64,000 nt of DNA, taken from assembly GCF_026041215.1 (NCBI RefSeq), contig NZ_JAPEIQ010000046.1, positions 1-64,000 on the forward strand, in the 5' to 3' direction. This stretch comes from Hoyosella sp. YIM 151337 (GTDB lineage: Bacteria > Actinomycetota > Actinomycetes > Mycobacteriales > Mycobacteriaceae). Shown one piece after another: positions 57,070 to 64,000 of the stretch. Numbering within the stretch: position 1 is the stretch's first letter; the number at the start of each line of letters is the position of its first letter. The position numbers and the translations under genes were made by a program. The notes under the pieces were generated by a model that did not search any database, was not told the DNA's origin, and worked only from the letters and a program-made list of their open reading frames with translations.

Positions 57070-57109
57070 GTGAGAACTCACCGCCCACGATCGCGTGAGG
57101 CTCATCACA
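57070..57109. promoter_or_regulatory. Crp-like sites upstream of rpf
   Basis: CGTGA-N6-TCACA at 57094-57109 fits the Crp consensus except for one outer base, and GTGAG-AA-CTCAC at 57070-57081 is a second palindrome of the same half-site type. Rv3676 (Crp) is known to act on rpfA in M. tuberculosis. A possible promoter follows: TTGCAC (57168-57173), 17 nt, TAATCA (57191-57196). The interval 57039-57296 otherwise holds no gene; a short GTCACC...GGTGAC stem is at 57217-57234. Confidence 0.55.
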
Positions 57110-57255
57110 TAACGAACCGATAACGGGACGATATCTTTTCGTGATTTTTGCAGGATTAGCTGGGAATTTGCACCACTTATACGCGTACCGTAATCAATTC
57201 TTAAAGCGGGCGCGCGGTCACCTAAAGGGGTGACGCCACGGCGCTGGCGACGTAG

Positions 57256-58068
<813 letters not shown>

Positions 58069-58145
58069 TCCCTAGGGACAACAGACCAATTGAATATCGC
58101 CCTGGCGGCAACTCCCTCCCCCTTCCTGCCGTCAGGTGTGTATGA

Positions 58146-58178
58146 AACCCCGCACCACTCCCCCCTCGGTGCGGGGTT
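58146..58178. terminator. Terminator hairpin after rpf
   Basis: AACCCCGCACC (58146-58156), 11-nt loop, GGTGCGGGGTT (58168-58178), about 80 nt past the rpf stop and before the DUF2277 gene. Confidence 0.7.
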
Positions 58179-58211
58179 CATGCTGTTCGGTGAAACACGT
58201 ACCGTTGATTC

Positions 58212-58487
58212 ATGTGCCGTAACATCACCGTGCTGCGCGGCCTCGAGCCCCCAGCCACCGCCGAGGAAATTGAAGCCGCGGCCACTCAGTACGTCCGCAA
58301 GGTCGCTGGAATCAGCAAGGTCTCTGATACCACCCGAGACGCATTCGACGCTGCCGTCGCTGAGGTAGCCGCTGCGACGACGCGCTTGCTCGAACAACTG
58401 CCGCCCCGAAAACAGCCGCCACCAACGGTTCCTCCACTGCGGCGCCCAGAGGTGGTGGCGCGGATACAGGGCCGCTCGGCCGGCTGA
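58212..58487 (+). CDS. DUF2277 protein
   Basis: A 91-residue protein with the DUF2277 opening M-C-R-N-I-T-V-L, P-A-T-A-E-E-I-E-A-A-A, Q-Y-V-R-K-V-A-G and F-D-A-A-V-A-E-V. Its function is unknown; the family often ends with a Pro/Arg-rich tail as here. It is the last gene before the IS607-type element. Confidence 0.85.
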   Translation: MCRNITVLRGLEPPATAEEIEAAATQYVRKVAGISKVSDTTRDAFDAAVAEVAAATTRLLEQLPPRKQPPPTVPPLRRPEVVARIQGRSAG

Positions 58488-58559
58488 CCCGTCAACCAAC
58501 GTTACCAACGCGAGATCAATACGATATCCGAACGTTATTTTTCGAGTTATCGAAGCGCT

Positions 58560-58740
58560 ATCTGCGGGGACGAGGGTTGAGGTCACCCCGGACGGCCAGG
58601 CAGGCCGTCGAGGCTCGCCGAATGAAGGGACGTCCGAGCATGAACCCTTTCGACCGTTGCCTTCTGGTGAGCAAATGTGAGTGCGCTCGTTCATTAGGCA
58701 GCCTCGCCTTGCGGTGAGGCGCTTCCATTGCTGGATTCAG
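58560..58740 (-). ncRNA. Candidate omega (reRNA) guide RNA of the TnpB system
   Basis: TnpB nucleases use an RNA made from the 3' end of tnpB and the right end of the transposon, with the guide taken from the flank. This interval covers the tnpB 3' end and downstream 130 nt and can fold: GCCTCGCC/GGTGAGGC at the tnpB end, GACGGCC-AGGCA-GGCCGTC at 58591-58609, and a GGGG/CCCC pairing near 58566-58589. Exact ends are unknown. Confidence 0.35.
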
Positions 58741-60130
58741 GTTTCATTGCCACCAGCGCCGCCGCAGCGGTCGTCTTACGGTCGGCTCCACCATTGTCGA
58801 AGCAGGCACTCTGCTCCGCCCGCGCATACCGCGCGAGGTTGATCGCGGCGTTAAGATCACGGTCGATACCGGTGATGTTCAACCCGCAGTGCTCGTTGTC
58901 GCAGACGTACAAACGGTCTGACAAGCTCAGTTTGGCTTTCACTGAACCGCAACCAGAACACGTCTTCGAGCTGGGATACCACCGGTCGGCCTGTACACGC
59001 ACCGAGCCGTACCGGGTGGTTTTGTAGTCGAGCTGCCGGGAGAACTCACCCAAACCAGCATCAGCGAGCGAACGATTCAAACCCTTCTTGCGGGCACCAC
59101 CGGCGGTCATCATGTTCTTCACCGCAAGCGTCTCGGTGCCGATCACATCGAAGGACTGCGCCAACGAGGTGGTGAGTTTGTGCAGACGGTCCCGGCGCAG
59201 GTTACCCACCCGTATGTGCTGTTTCGCGATGACTGCCTGTGTGCGTTGCCAGGCGTTCGACGGCTCCCGCCGGGTTTCGGTTTCCGCGTCCCATGGGCCT
59301 TGCTGGCGGGCGGCTTTACGTTGCAGCGCCCGCAACGTCCGCGAGGCCTGTTTGAGTTCCCGTGGGGCTTTGCACCGCAGGACTTCCTCACCGTCGGGTG
59401 TGGCTGCGACGATCAAGTCTTTGACACCGAGATCAACACCGGCCACCGGGGCGAGGCGCTTCACATGAGCCGGACGGCTGGCGGCACGCTCAACCACACA
59501 GGTGAAACTCACCAGCCAACTCCCACGCTCGAACCGAACCGTGGCCTTCAGAATCCGGGCTGTGCCGTGTTCGAGGCGGCGGGCGAGTTTGCGGGTCGAC
59601 TCGTGCACCCGCAGCGTCCCTAGCCGGGGCAGTGTCACGTGATGCCGGCCTGGTTCGACGCGGATCGTTCCGGTGGTGAACGCGAACGCCCTGGCCGAAC
59701 GCTTCGACTTGAATGACGGGAACCCGACGCGCGGGCCTTTGCGTTTGCCTTTGCGGGACTCGTCCCAGTTCTTCAACGCGGCCGCGAGGTTCTTGCACGC
59801 GTTGGCGTACACCTCTTTCGAGTTCTCCGGCCACCACGGGGTGCCGTCCTCGCGGACCGCCACCTGGTGTTTACGCCGGTTGAAGTCGTTGCGTAGCGAT
59901 TGGAACGTCCATGCCAGGGTTGGGGTGAGATCAGCGTCGGTGATCCCGTAAGACTTCTCGGCCTCACGCTGGGACAGGTTGGCTTTCACCGCGCGGAGCA
60001 TCGTGTTATACGCGAACCGCGCGCCGCCCGCATGCGACTCCAACACGGCAATGTGCGCCGCAGTTGGGTCGAGCGCGTACTGATACGCCTGCAACACCCA
60101 ACCATCAGGAACCTCGAACCTCTCAGCCAT
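58694..60130 (-). CDS. tnpB: TnpB RNA-guided nuclease, IS607 type
   Basis: A 478-residue TnpB, ancestor-type of Cas12. The RuvC residues appear intact: Asp 233 (G-V-D-L-G), Glu 333 (G-T-E-T-L) and Asp 425 (D-R-D-L-N-A-A-I-N). The zinc ribbon has Cys 391, 394, 410 and 415. The N-terminal helix-turn-helix/wedge region is complete. ATG 60130 overlaps the tnpA stop by 4 nt. It should cut the donor site opened by transposition, guided by a transposon-derived RNA. Confidence 0.92.
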   Translation of the reverse strand: MAERFEVPDGWVLQAYQYALDPTAAHIAVLESHAGGARFAYNTMLRAVKANLSQREAEKSYGITDADLTPTLAWTFQSLRNDFNRRKHQVAVREDGTPWWPENSKEVYANACKNLAAALKNWDESRKGKRKGPRVGFPSFKSKRSARAFAFTTGTIRVEPGRHHVTLPRLGTLRVHESTRKLARRLEHGTARILKATVRFERGSWLVSFTCVVERAASRPAHVKRLAPVAGVDLGVKDLIVAATPDGEEVLRCKAPRELKQASRTLRALQRKAARQQGPWDAETETRREPSNAWQRTQAVIAKQHIRVGNLRRDRLHKLTTSLAQSFDVIGTETLAVKNMMTAGGARKKGLNRSLADAGLGEFSRQLDYKTTRYGSVRVQADRWYPSSKTCSGCGSVKAKLSLSDRLYVCDNEHCGLNITGIDRDLNAAINLARYARAEQSACFDNGGADRKTTAAAALVAMKPESSNGSASPQGEAA

Positions 60131-60711
60131 CAGGCCGTCTCGGTTCCAGAGTGCTTGGCGGCGGTGACCGCGCGCATCGCGCGGTTTCTCGCTCCCCGCC
60201 GCCCGTAGAGGCGGGCACACATCGAGGTCAGCACCTCGATCATGTCCCGTACCAGATCGTCCTCAGTCTCACCTTCGCCGGTCACCACAATCCGGCGGCC
60301 CTGCGCGGACAGGGCCGCTTCTAGGTGCTCAACCCCGAAACGGGCCAGCCGGTCGCGGTGCTCCACAACCACCACACTGGCAGAGGGGTCGGACAAAACC
60401 CTCCGGATCTTCGGACGCTTCCCGTTCAGCCCGGACCCGACCTCGGTCACCACCTCACCCACCACATGCCCGTTGTTGGCAGCCCACTGCGTGAGGCGCG
60501 CGACCTGCCGATCCAGATCGGCACGCTGATCATGCGACGACACCCGCGCGTACACCACAACCCGGCCATCGGGCCGGGCTTCGGCCACGTCGACCCAGAT
60601 CGTCCCCGAGTCCAGCCGCCGAGCAGGCACCGGCATCCGGTCCTCCCGGAACCACCGATACGCAGTCTGCGGATGCACACCCTGAGTACGCGCCCACTCG
60701 GCCAACTTCAC
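60130..60711 (-). CDS. tnpA: IS607-family serine recombinase (TnpA)
   Basis: A 193-residue transposase: N-terminal MerR-like helix-turn-helix (W-A-R-T-Q-G-V-H-P-Q-T-A-Y-R-W-F) and a resolvase domain with catalytic Ser (V-Y-A-R-V-S-S, Ser 58), D-R-L-A-R-F-G, and the conserved C-terminal helices. This is the DNA-binding-first order characteristic of IS607. It catalyses movement by a serine mechanism. The stop overlaps the tnpB start. Confidence 0.92.
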   Translation of the reverse strand: MKLAEWARTQGVHPQTAYRWFREDRMPVPARRLDSGTIWVDVAEARPDGRVVVYARVSSHDQRADLDRQVARLTQWAANNGHVVGEVVTEVGSGLNGKRPKIRRVLSDPSASVVVVEHRDRLARFGVEHLEAALSAQGRRIVVTGEGETEDDLVRDMIEVLTSMCARLYGRRGARNRAMRAVTAAKHSGTETA

Positions 60712-60764
60712 ACACTCAGTAAAACATACATTCGATCACGTTTACTCATATATCACCGAACAGT

Positions 60765-61103
60765 ATGCAGCCCCACACCGTGCTGAAGCTAAGTGGCACT
60801 CTCGACGCGCTGTCCCTTCCGCGATTCTTCACCATTCTGGAGATGCTCAGCGAACCAGCGCAGCTGCTCGTCGACCTCAGCCGCGTCGACTTCTGCTCTG
60901 TCTCCGCAGTGCGTGCGCTCACTGAACTTCGCATGCGCGACGCACTGAGCGATACAGCCATCGCGATCATCGCCCCAGAGCATGTGCGCTCAGTCTTCGC
61001 GCTCGCTCAGCAGCAGCCGGGCGTAACGGTGCATGCTTCCCTCAGCGACGCAGCAGAAAGCGCTAGCCGGCGAGGCGTGCGCAGCCTATCCCTGGCACAG
61101 TAA
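60765..61103 (+). CDS. STAS-domain protein (anti-sigma-factor antagonist type)
   Basis: A 112-residue single STAS domain: L-K-L-S-G-T-L-D opening strand, L-V-D-L-S-R-V-D-F-C-S-V-S-A-V-R-A-L in the loop-helix that usually carries the phosphorylated Ser. The chain begins almost at the first strand, about 10-15 residues shorter than usual, and the ATG is at the presumed edge of the IS607 element, so its original 5' end and promoter may have been cut away. No RsbW-type kinase is adjacent. It converges on the EAL-DICT gene. Confidence 0.75.
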   Translation: MQPHTVLKLSGTLDALSLPRFFTILEMLSEPAQLLVDLSRVDFCSVSAVRALTELRMRDALSDTAIAIIAPEHVRSVFALAQQQPGVTVHASLSDAAESASRRGVRSLSLAQ

Positions 61104-61118
61104 TTCTGCCCAGCCCGC

Positions 61119-62303
61119 TCACTCGAAATGGCGCAGCACTGCACGTGCCGAACGCTTCACGACGTCGCTGTCATAGGAGACGACGTAGTCAAATTCACGA
61201 TCCTGGTCCGCAGTGCCGCGGCGCAGATCCAAGGCGCTGAGCACGCAGGAGAAGTGCGGTGAGAGAACAATAACGTTCCACTCGCTCGTGAGCGGGTCCG
61301 AGGTGTCGAGCGGCGCGTGATGCACTCCGTCTATCGCGGTCAGGCTCATTCCGACGCCGTACACGCCCGCGTAGGTCACATGCCGGGCGAGGTTCCGCCA
61401 GCGGGCGGCGGTGCGCTCAGTGAAGTTCTCCGCGTACTGGAAGGTGCCGACACAGATCGCGTCCCTGCCAAGTCCGGAAGCAAGGGTCTCCAGACCGATG
61501 CTCATTTCGATGAGCAAACGCTTCGCGCTGCGCACCGGAGCGCGAAGCCCTGACACGATGGTGAATGGAGTTTCGCCGACGGCGCGAGTTGGCGCAGCCG
61601 GCGGAATGGGCAGCGGCGCAACGTGCTCGGTCGTGATCTCTGCCAGAGATGTTGCGGGTTCGTACAGTTTGCCCATCCCATGCGTCGCACCGGTCGCGAG
61701 GGCACGGCGCCGGTGCAGTTCGCTGTCGACACCATCGGCGATCAGCACCGTGCCGTGCCGCTCGGCACAACTGGCCACGCTGTGGACGGTGCGCGAGACA
61801 TCGGCGTCCGCTCGGCGAGCAATGAGTTCTGGACTGAAGATCACGATATCCGGCTCGATCAGTGGCAGAAGCGCTATCGATTGCGGCGCCGAGCCGACTG
61901 AGTCCAGCGCTATCAGCCGGCCAGCGTCCCTGGCTTCGATCGCGGCCCGCAGCGCATAGGCTGGCTGCTCGGCGAACGCGTGGTGCGTGATGGTGATGAC
62001 GTGCAGCACAGACTCGGAAATACCCGGGACCGTCGGCGATTCAAGGTCAACCGACACGAGCACCGGCATCGGCGCTGACTGGGGGGCAATCGCAAGCTTT
62101 ACCGCATCAAGCGACTGCGTCTCCTGCATGGCGCGCGCTGATTCCCGCAAGGCCCGGGGCGCCGATAGGCGCGTGCCTGGCGGTCCGCACAGCTGCAATT
62201 CAACTGCAGCGAGCGCGCCGTCGTGCAATCTCCGAACCGGAGCCCACCGCGAATTAACAGCGATCTGGCTGGACTCTGTGGCCCGGTTAGCGGCGACAAA
62301 CAC
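61119..62303 (-). CDS. Degenerate EAL-domain protein with C-terminal DICT sensory domain
   Basis: A 394-residue protein. Residues about 20-235 follow the EAL fold, but the hallmark motif reads V-E-L-Q-L and the usual D-D-F-G-T-G-Y becomes L-D-S-V-G-S-A-P, so metal-binding catalysis is unlikely; I-A-D-G-V-D-S-E and G-x-L-Y-E-P-A are still recognisable. Residues about 245-370 resemble the DICT domain found with c-di-GMP and two-component proteins. It may bind a nucleotide signal and act as a sensor. GTG 62303 lacks a good Shine-Dalgarno. Start confidence is low. Confidence 0.7.
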   Translation of the reverse strand: MFVAANRATESSQIAVNSRWAPVRRLHDGALAAVELQLCGPPGTRLSAPRALRESARAMQETQSLDAVKLAIAPQSAPMPVLVSVDLESPTVPGISESVLHVITITHHAFAEQPAYALRAAIEARDAGRLIALDSVGSAPQSIALLPLIEPDIVIFSPELIARRADADVSRTVHSVASCAERHGTVLIADGVDSELHRRRALATGATHGMGKLYEPATSLAEITTEHVAPLPIPPAAPTRAVGETPFTIVSGLRAPVRSAKRLLIEMSIGLETLASGLGRDAICVGTFQYAENFTERTAARWRNLARHVTYAGVYGVGMSLTAIDGVHHAPLDTSDPLTSEWNVIVLSPHFSCVLSALDLRRGTADQDREFDYVVSYDSDVVKRSARAVLRHFE

Positions 62304-62341
62304 AGTTCACTGTGGCAAGAATGCCACAGAACCACAACCCG

Positions 62342-62821
62342 CTAGGCGCAGCCCACCCACTCGTCGGTGCCGTCGGGGAAGATCTGGCGCTTCCACACCG
62401 GAAGTTGGGCTTTTATTTGTTCAACCAGGCCGGAACATGTGGCGAAGGCTTCGGCCCGGTGATCGGCAGCAACTGCGCACACCAGCGCTGCGTCACCGAT
62501 CTCCAGCGGCCCCACCCGGTGACTCACCGCGATCGCTCTGACACCGAACGCCTGGGCCGCCACCTCGTCAGCTACCCGCGCGACGACAGCCCCCGCGGTG
62601 GGGTGCGCAGAGTATTCGAGCCGGGTTACCGTTCGGCCGCCGTCATGGTCACGCACCACACCGGCGAAGCTCACGACAGCACCGGCTGAGCGATCAGCCA
62701 CCAGAGCCTCGTGTTCTGCAACATCCAGTGGTTCAGAACTGACGGCCGCACGTCGTACCACCGGGGTGTGTTCGAGTGCCCCTTTCGGGACCGAACAGCA
62801 CGGCGACGTGTCACTCTGCAT
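62342..62821 (-). CDS. moaE: Molybdopterin synthase catalytic subunit MoaE
   Basis: A 159-residue protein that, with thiocarboxylated MoaD, converts precursor Z to molybdopterin. Motifs include [19 protein letters not shown] and V-W-K-R-Q-x-F-P-D-G. ATG 62821 has GGAGG 6 nt upstream; its start overlaps the mog stop by 11 nt. Last gene of the moaC-mog-moaE operon. Confidence 0.93.
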   Translation of the reverse strand: MQSDTSPCCSVPKGALEHTPVVRRAAVSSEPLDVAEHEALVADRSAGAVVSFAGVVRDHDGGRTVTRLEYSAHPTAGAVVARVADEVAAQAFGVRAIAVSHRVGPLEIGDAALVCAVAADHRAEAFATCSGLVEQIKAQLPVWKRQIFPDGTDEWVGCA

Positions 62822-63284
62822 GGCCACCTCCACGGATCTGGTCTAGCGCGTGCTCAAGGATGCCGTCGAGAAGCGAAAGCGCGTCGTTGACGCCGCCGCG
62901 CGATCCGGGGAGGTTCACGATGAATGTCCGCCCAGCCACACCTGCCAGTCCACGGGAGAGCACAGCTGTGGGGACCTTCGCGATTCCTGCCCGGCGGATC
63001 GCCTCAGCGATCCCCGGTATCTCGTAATCGATAAGTGCGGCGGTGTGCTGCGGTGTCACATCGGTCGGTGTCAGCCCCGTACCTCCCGTCGTGAAAATGA
63101 CCCCGCAGCCATCAGCTATAGCCTTGCGCAGCGCGTCACCGACTTCCTCACCGTCAGGCACGACGATCGGAGAATCCACGGCGAAACCGCGCCCTAGCAG
63201 CCACTCCGTGATAACCGGCCCAGTGCGGTCGGTATACAAGCCTTGCGCGGCGCGCGTCGAGGCAACGATAACGGCGGCTTTCAC
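62811..63284 (-). CDS. mog: Molybdopterin adenylyltransferase-type protein Mog/MoaB
   Basis: A 157-residue MoaB/Mog protein that adenylylates molybdopterin for metal insertion. The conserved [13 protein letters not shown] and N-L-P-G-S-R-G-G segments are intact. GTG 63284 is chosen because it overlaps the moaC stop (GTGA) and has GGGAG upstream; a longer reading to 63296 adds 4 residues. It corresponds to Rv0865. Confidence 0.92.
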   Translation of the reverse strand: MKAAVIVASTRAAQGLYTDRTGPVITEWLLGRGFAVDSPIVVPDGEEVGDALRKAIADGCGVIFTTGGTGLTPTDVTPQHTAALIDYEIPGIAEAIRRAGIAKVPTAVLSRGLAGVAGRTFIVNLPGSRGGVNDALSLLDGILEHALDQIRGGGHAE

Positions 63285-63778
63285 GGCCGCTCCCACCTTC
63301 CCGTTTTGCCGCCTTCTTTGAAGACGACTCGCACATTGTTCATTGTCGCTCCAGGGTCGACGGCCTTCACCATGTCGTGCAGGGTGAGACCGGCGACGGC
63401 CACAGCCGTCAGGGCTTCCATTTCAGCCCCAGTGCGGCCCGTAGTTTTGATGGACGCGGTTACGTCAATGTACGTATCGCCAAGATCAAACTCGACTGTT
63501 ACACCGGCAAGTGGAATCGGATGACATAAGGGCACCAACTCAGGAGTTTTTTTCGCCCCCATGATCGCGGCGATACGCGCCGTCGCGAGAGCATCGCCCT
63601 TAGGGAGACCATCAGCCGCGAGCAAACCGATGACTTCGGCGGTGGTCTCGAAACGTCCAGCAGCGGCCGCGCGGCGCGCAGTCTCCGATTTTTCGCTGAT
63701 GTCAACCATGCGGGCAGAGCCCCGGCTGTCCACGTGGGTTAGGCGGGGCTCGCCGCTTGGAGTATTCAGCTCATTCAC
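63281..63778 (-). CDS. moaC: Cyclic pyranopterin monophosphate synthase MoaC
   Basis: A 165-residue protein completing the pterin ring after MoaA. Conserved segments: M-V-D-I-S-E-K, I-M-G-A-K-K-T-P-E-L-V-P-L-C-H-P and M-E-A-L-T-A-V. GTG 63778 begins a frame with a 10-15-residue lead before the family core. It is downstream of a small conserved gene on the same strand. Confidence 0.94.
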   Translation of the reverse strand: MNELNTPSGEPRLTHVDSRGSARMVDISEKSETARRAAAAGRFETTAEVIGLLAADGLPKGDALATARIAAIMGAKKTPELVPLCHPIPLAGVTVEFDLGDTYIDVTASIKTTGRTGAEMEALTAVAVAGLTLHDMVKAVDPGATMNNVRVVFKEGGKTGRWERP

Positions 63779-63793
63779 GGAACTAGTACGCGG

Positions 63794-63979
63794 TCAGCGG
63801 TTAACGACCGTGTAGGGATGGACGTAGTGGACCTGCTCCACGGGAAGAGGAAAGGAGGTCTCCCCGAATGGTGAAAGACCGCCGGCGCGGTCCGAGGAAA
63901 GCTCAGTCACGGCGTGGTCGCCGTCCTCTACCGCTGGCCAGCCCGGATCGACGTACTTGTTTTTCTTCTTCTCAGCCAC
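63794..63979 (-). CDS. Small conserved hypothetical protein (Rv0863-like position)
   Basis: A 61-residue polar protein starting M-A-E-K-K-K-N-K-Y and ending [11 protein letters not shown]. Its place directly before moaC matches Rv0863, and the C-terminal motif looks conserved. Function unknown. GTG 63979. The end precedes moaC by 15 nt, so the four genes form one operon. Confidence 0.65.
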   Translation of the reverse strand: MAEKKKNKYVDPGWPAVEDGDHAVTELSSDRAGGLSPFGETSFPLPVEQVHYVHPYTVVNR

Positions 63980-64000
63980 GTGTCCATTTTGACAGTTCGA

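Larger units (their letters stand above)
58525..60761 (-). mobile_element. IS607-family transposon (serine recombinase + TnpB), apparently intact
   Basis: The element encodes a serine recombinase (TnpA) and TnpB on the minus strand, start/stop coupled, in the usual order. IS607 elements have no terminal inverted repeats, so ends are estimates: similar strings GATATCCGAAC (58523-58533) and ATATCACCGAAC (60750-60761) may mark crossover sites. It sits between DUF2277 and a STAS gene, both of which seem undisturbed at their coding parts. Both proteins keep their active-site residues, so it could still move. Confidence 0.75.

Overview
The window is high-GC actinobacterial DNA from a mycolic-acid lineage (Mycobacteriales: Rhodococcus, Hoyosella, Gordonia or Mycobacterium relatives). 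The signs are GTG/TTG starts, a complete yrbE-mce operon, a resuscitation-promoting factor, SepH, DUF3071/DUF2537/DUF2530/DUF3027/DUF2771 proteins and an Eis-like acetyltransferase. From memory of the H37Rv gene order, about 26985-63979 follows the M. tuberculosis Rv0909-to-Rv0863 neighbourhood (antitoxin-like, ctpE, MBL, echA6, accD3, prrA/prrB, gltA2, citA, serC, sepH, Rv0882/Rv0881, eis-like, MarR, DUF3027, MFS, DUF2771, cspB, yccF, moaA2-moaD2-rpfA, moaE2-mog-moaC2-Rv0863), read in reverse. No tRNA, rRNA, CRISPR array or prophage was seen.

1-27 kb is an accessory block. It starts with the first codons of an Mkl/MlaF-type ABC ATPase, then a divergent MpaB-type oxygenase, an SRPBCC protein resembling Rv0910 and a type-B carboxylesterase. 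Next come a DUF485/acetate-symporter pair and, divergently, a five-gene [NiFe] group 3b hydrogenase operon (Fe-S, flavin, small and large subunits plus maturation protease). Converging on it is a second DUF485/symporter pair fused to a LytS/LytTR two-component operon. Two proline-rich membrane paralogues follow, then a minus-strand operon yrbEA-yrbEB-mceA-F-mas in which every junction is a 4-nt or smaller overlap, and a lipoprotein lipase. This block separates the Rv0910-like gene (1.1 kb) from its usual partner, the Rv0909-like gene (27 kb).

27-57 kb is the conserved core: P-type Ca2+ ATPase, acyl-CoA-binding EchA6, carboxyltransferase AccD3, the PrrAB two-component system with a methyltransferase, photolyase, a heptad-repeat protein, FKBP, two citrate synthases, PdxH, SerC, SepH, RNA methyltransferase, Eis-like acetyltransferase, MarR, PAP2, glutamine cyclotransferase, MFS, cold-shock protein and YccF.

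57-64 kb holds molybdopterin synthesis genes on both strands (moaA-moaD plus; moaC-mog-moaE minus) around rpf, which is preceded by a ydaO-type (c-di-AMP) riboswitch and Crp-like sites. Between the two halves sit a DUF2277 gene, an intact IS607-type transposon (serine recombinase plus TnpB with complete RuvC residues), a STAS protein and a degenerate EAL-DICT protein. Many intergenic regions carry perfect inverted repeats, which are listed as operators or terminators. Starts were adjusted using Shine-Dalgarno position, overlaps and family length; all functions rest on motif recognition without database searches.
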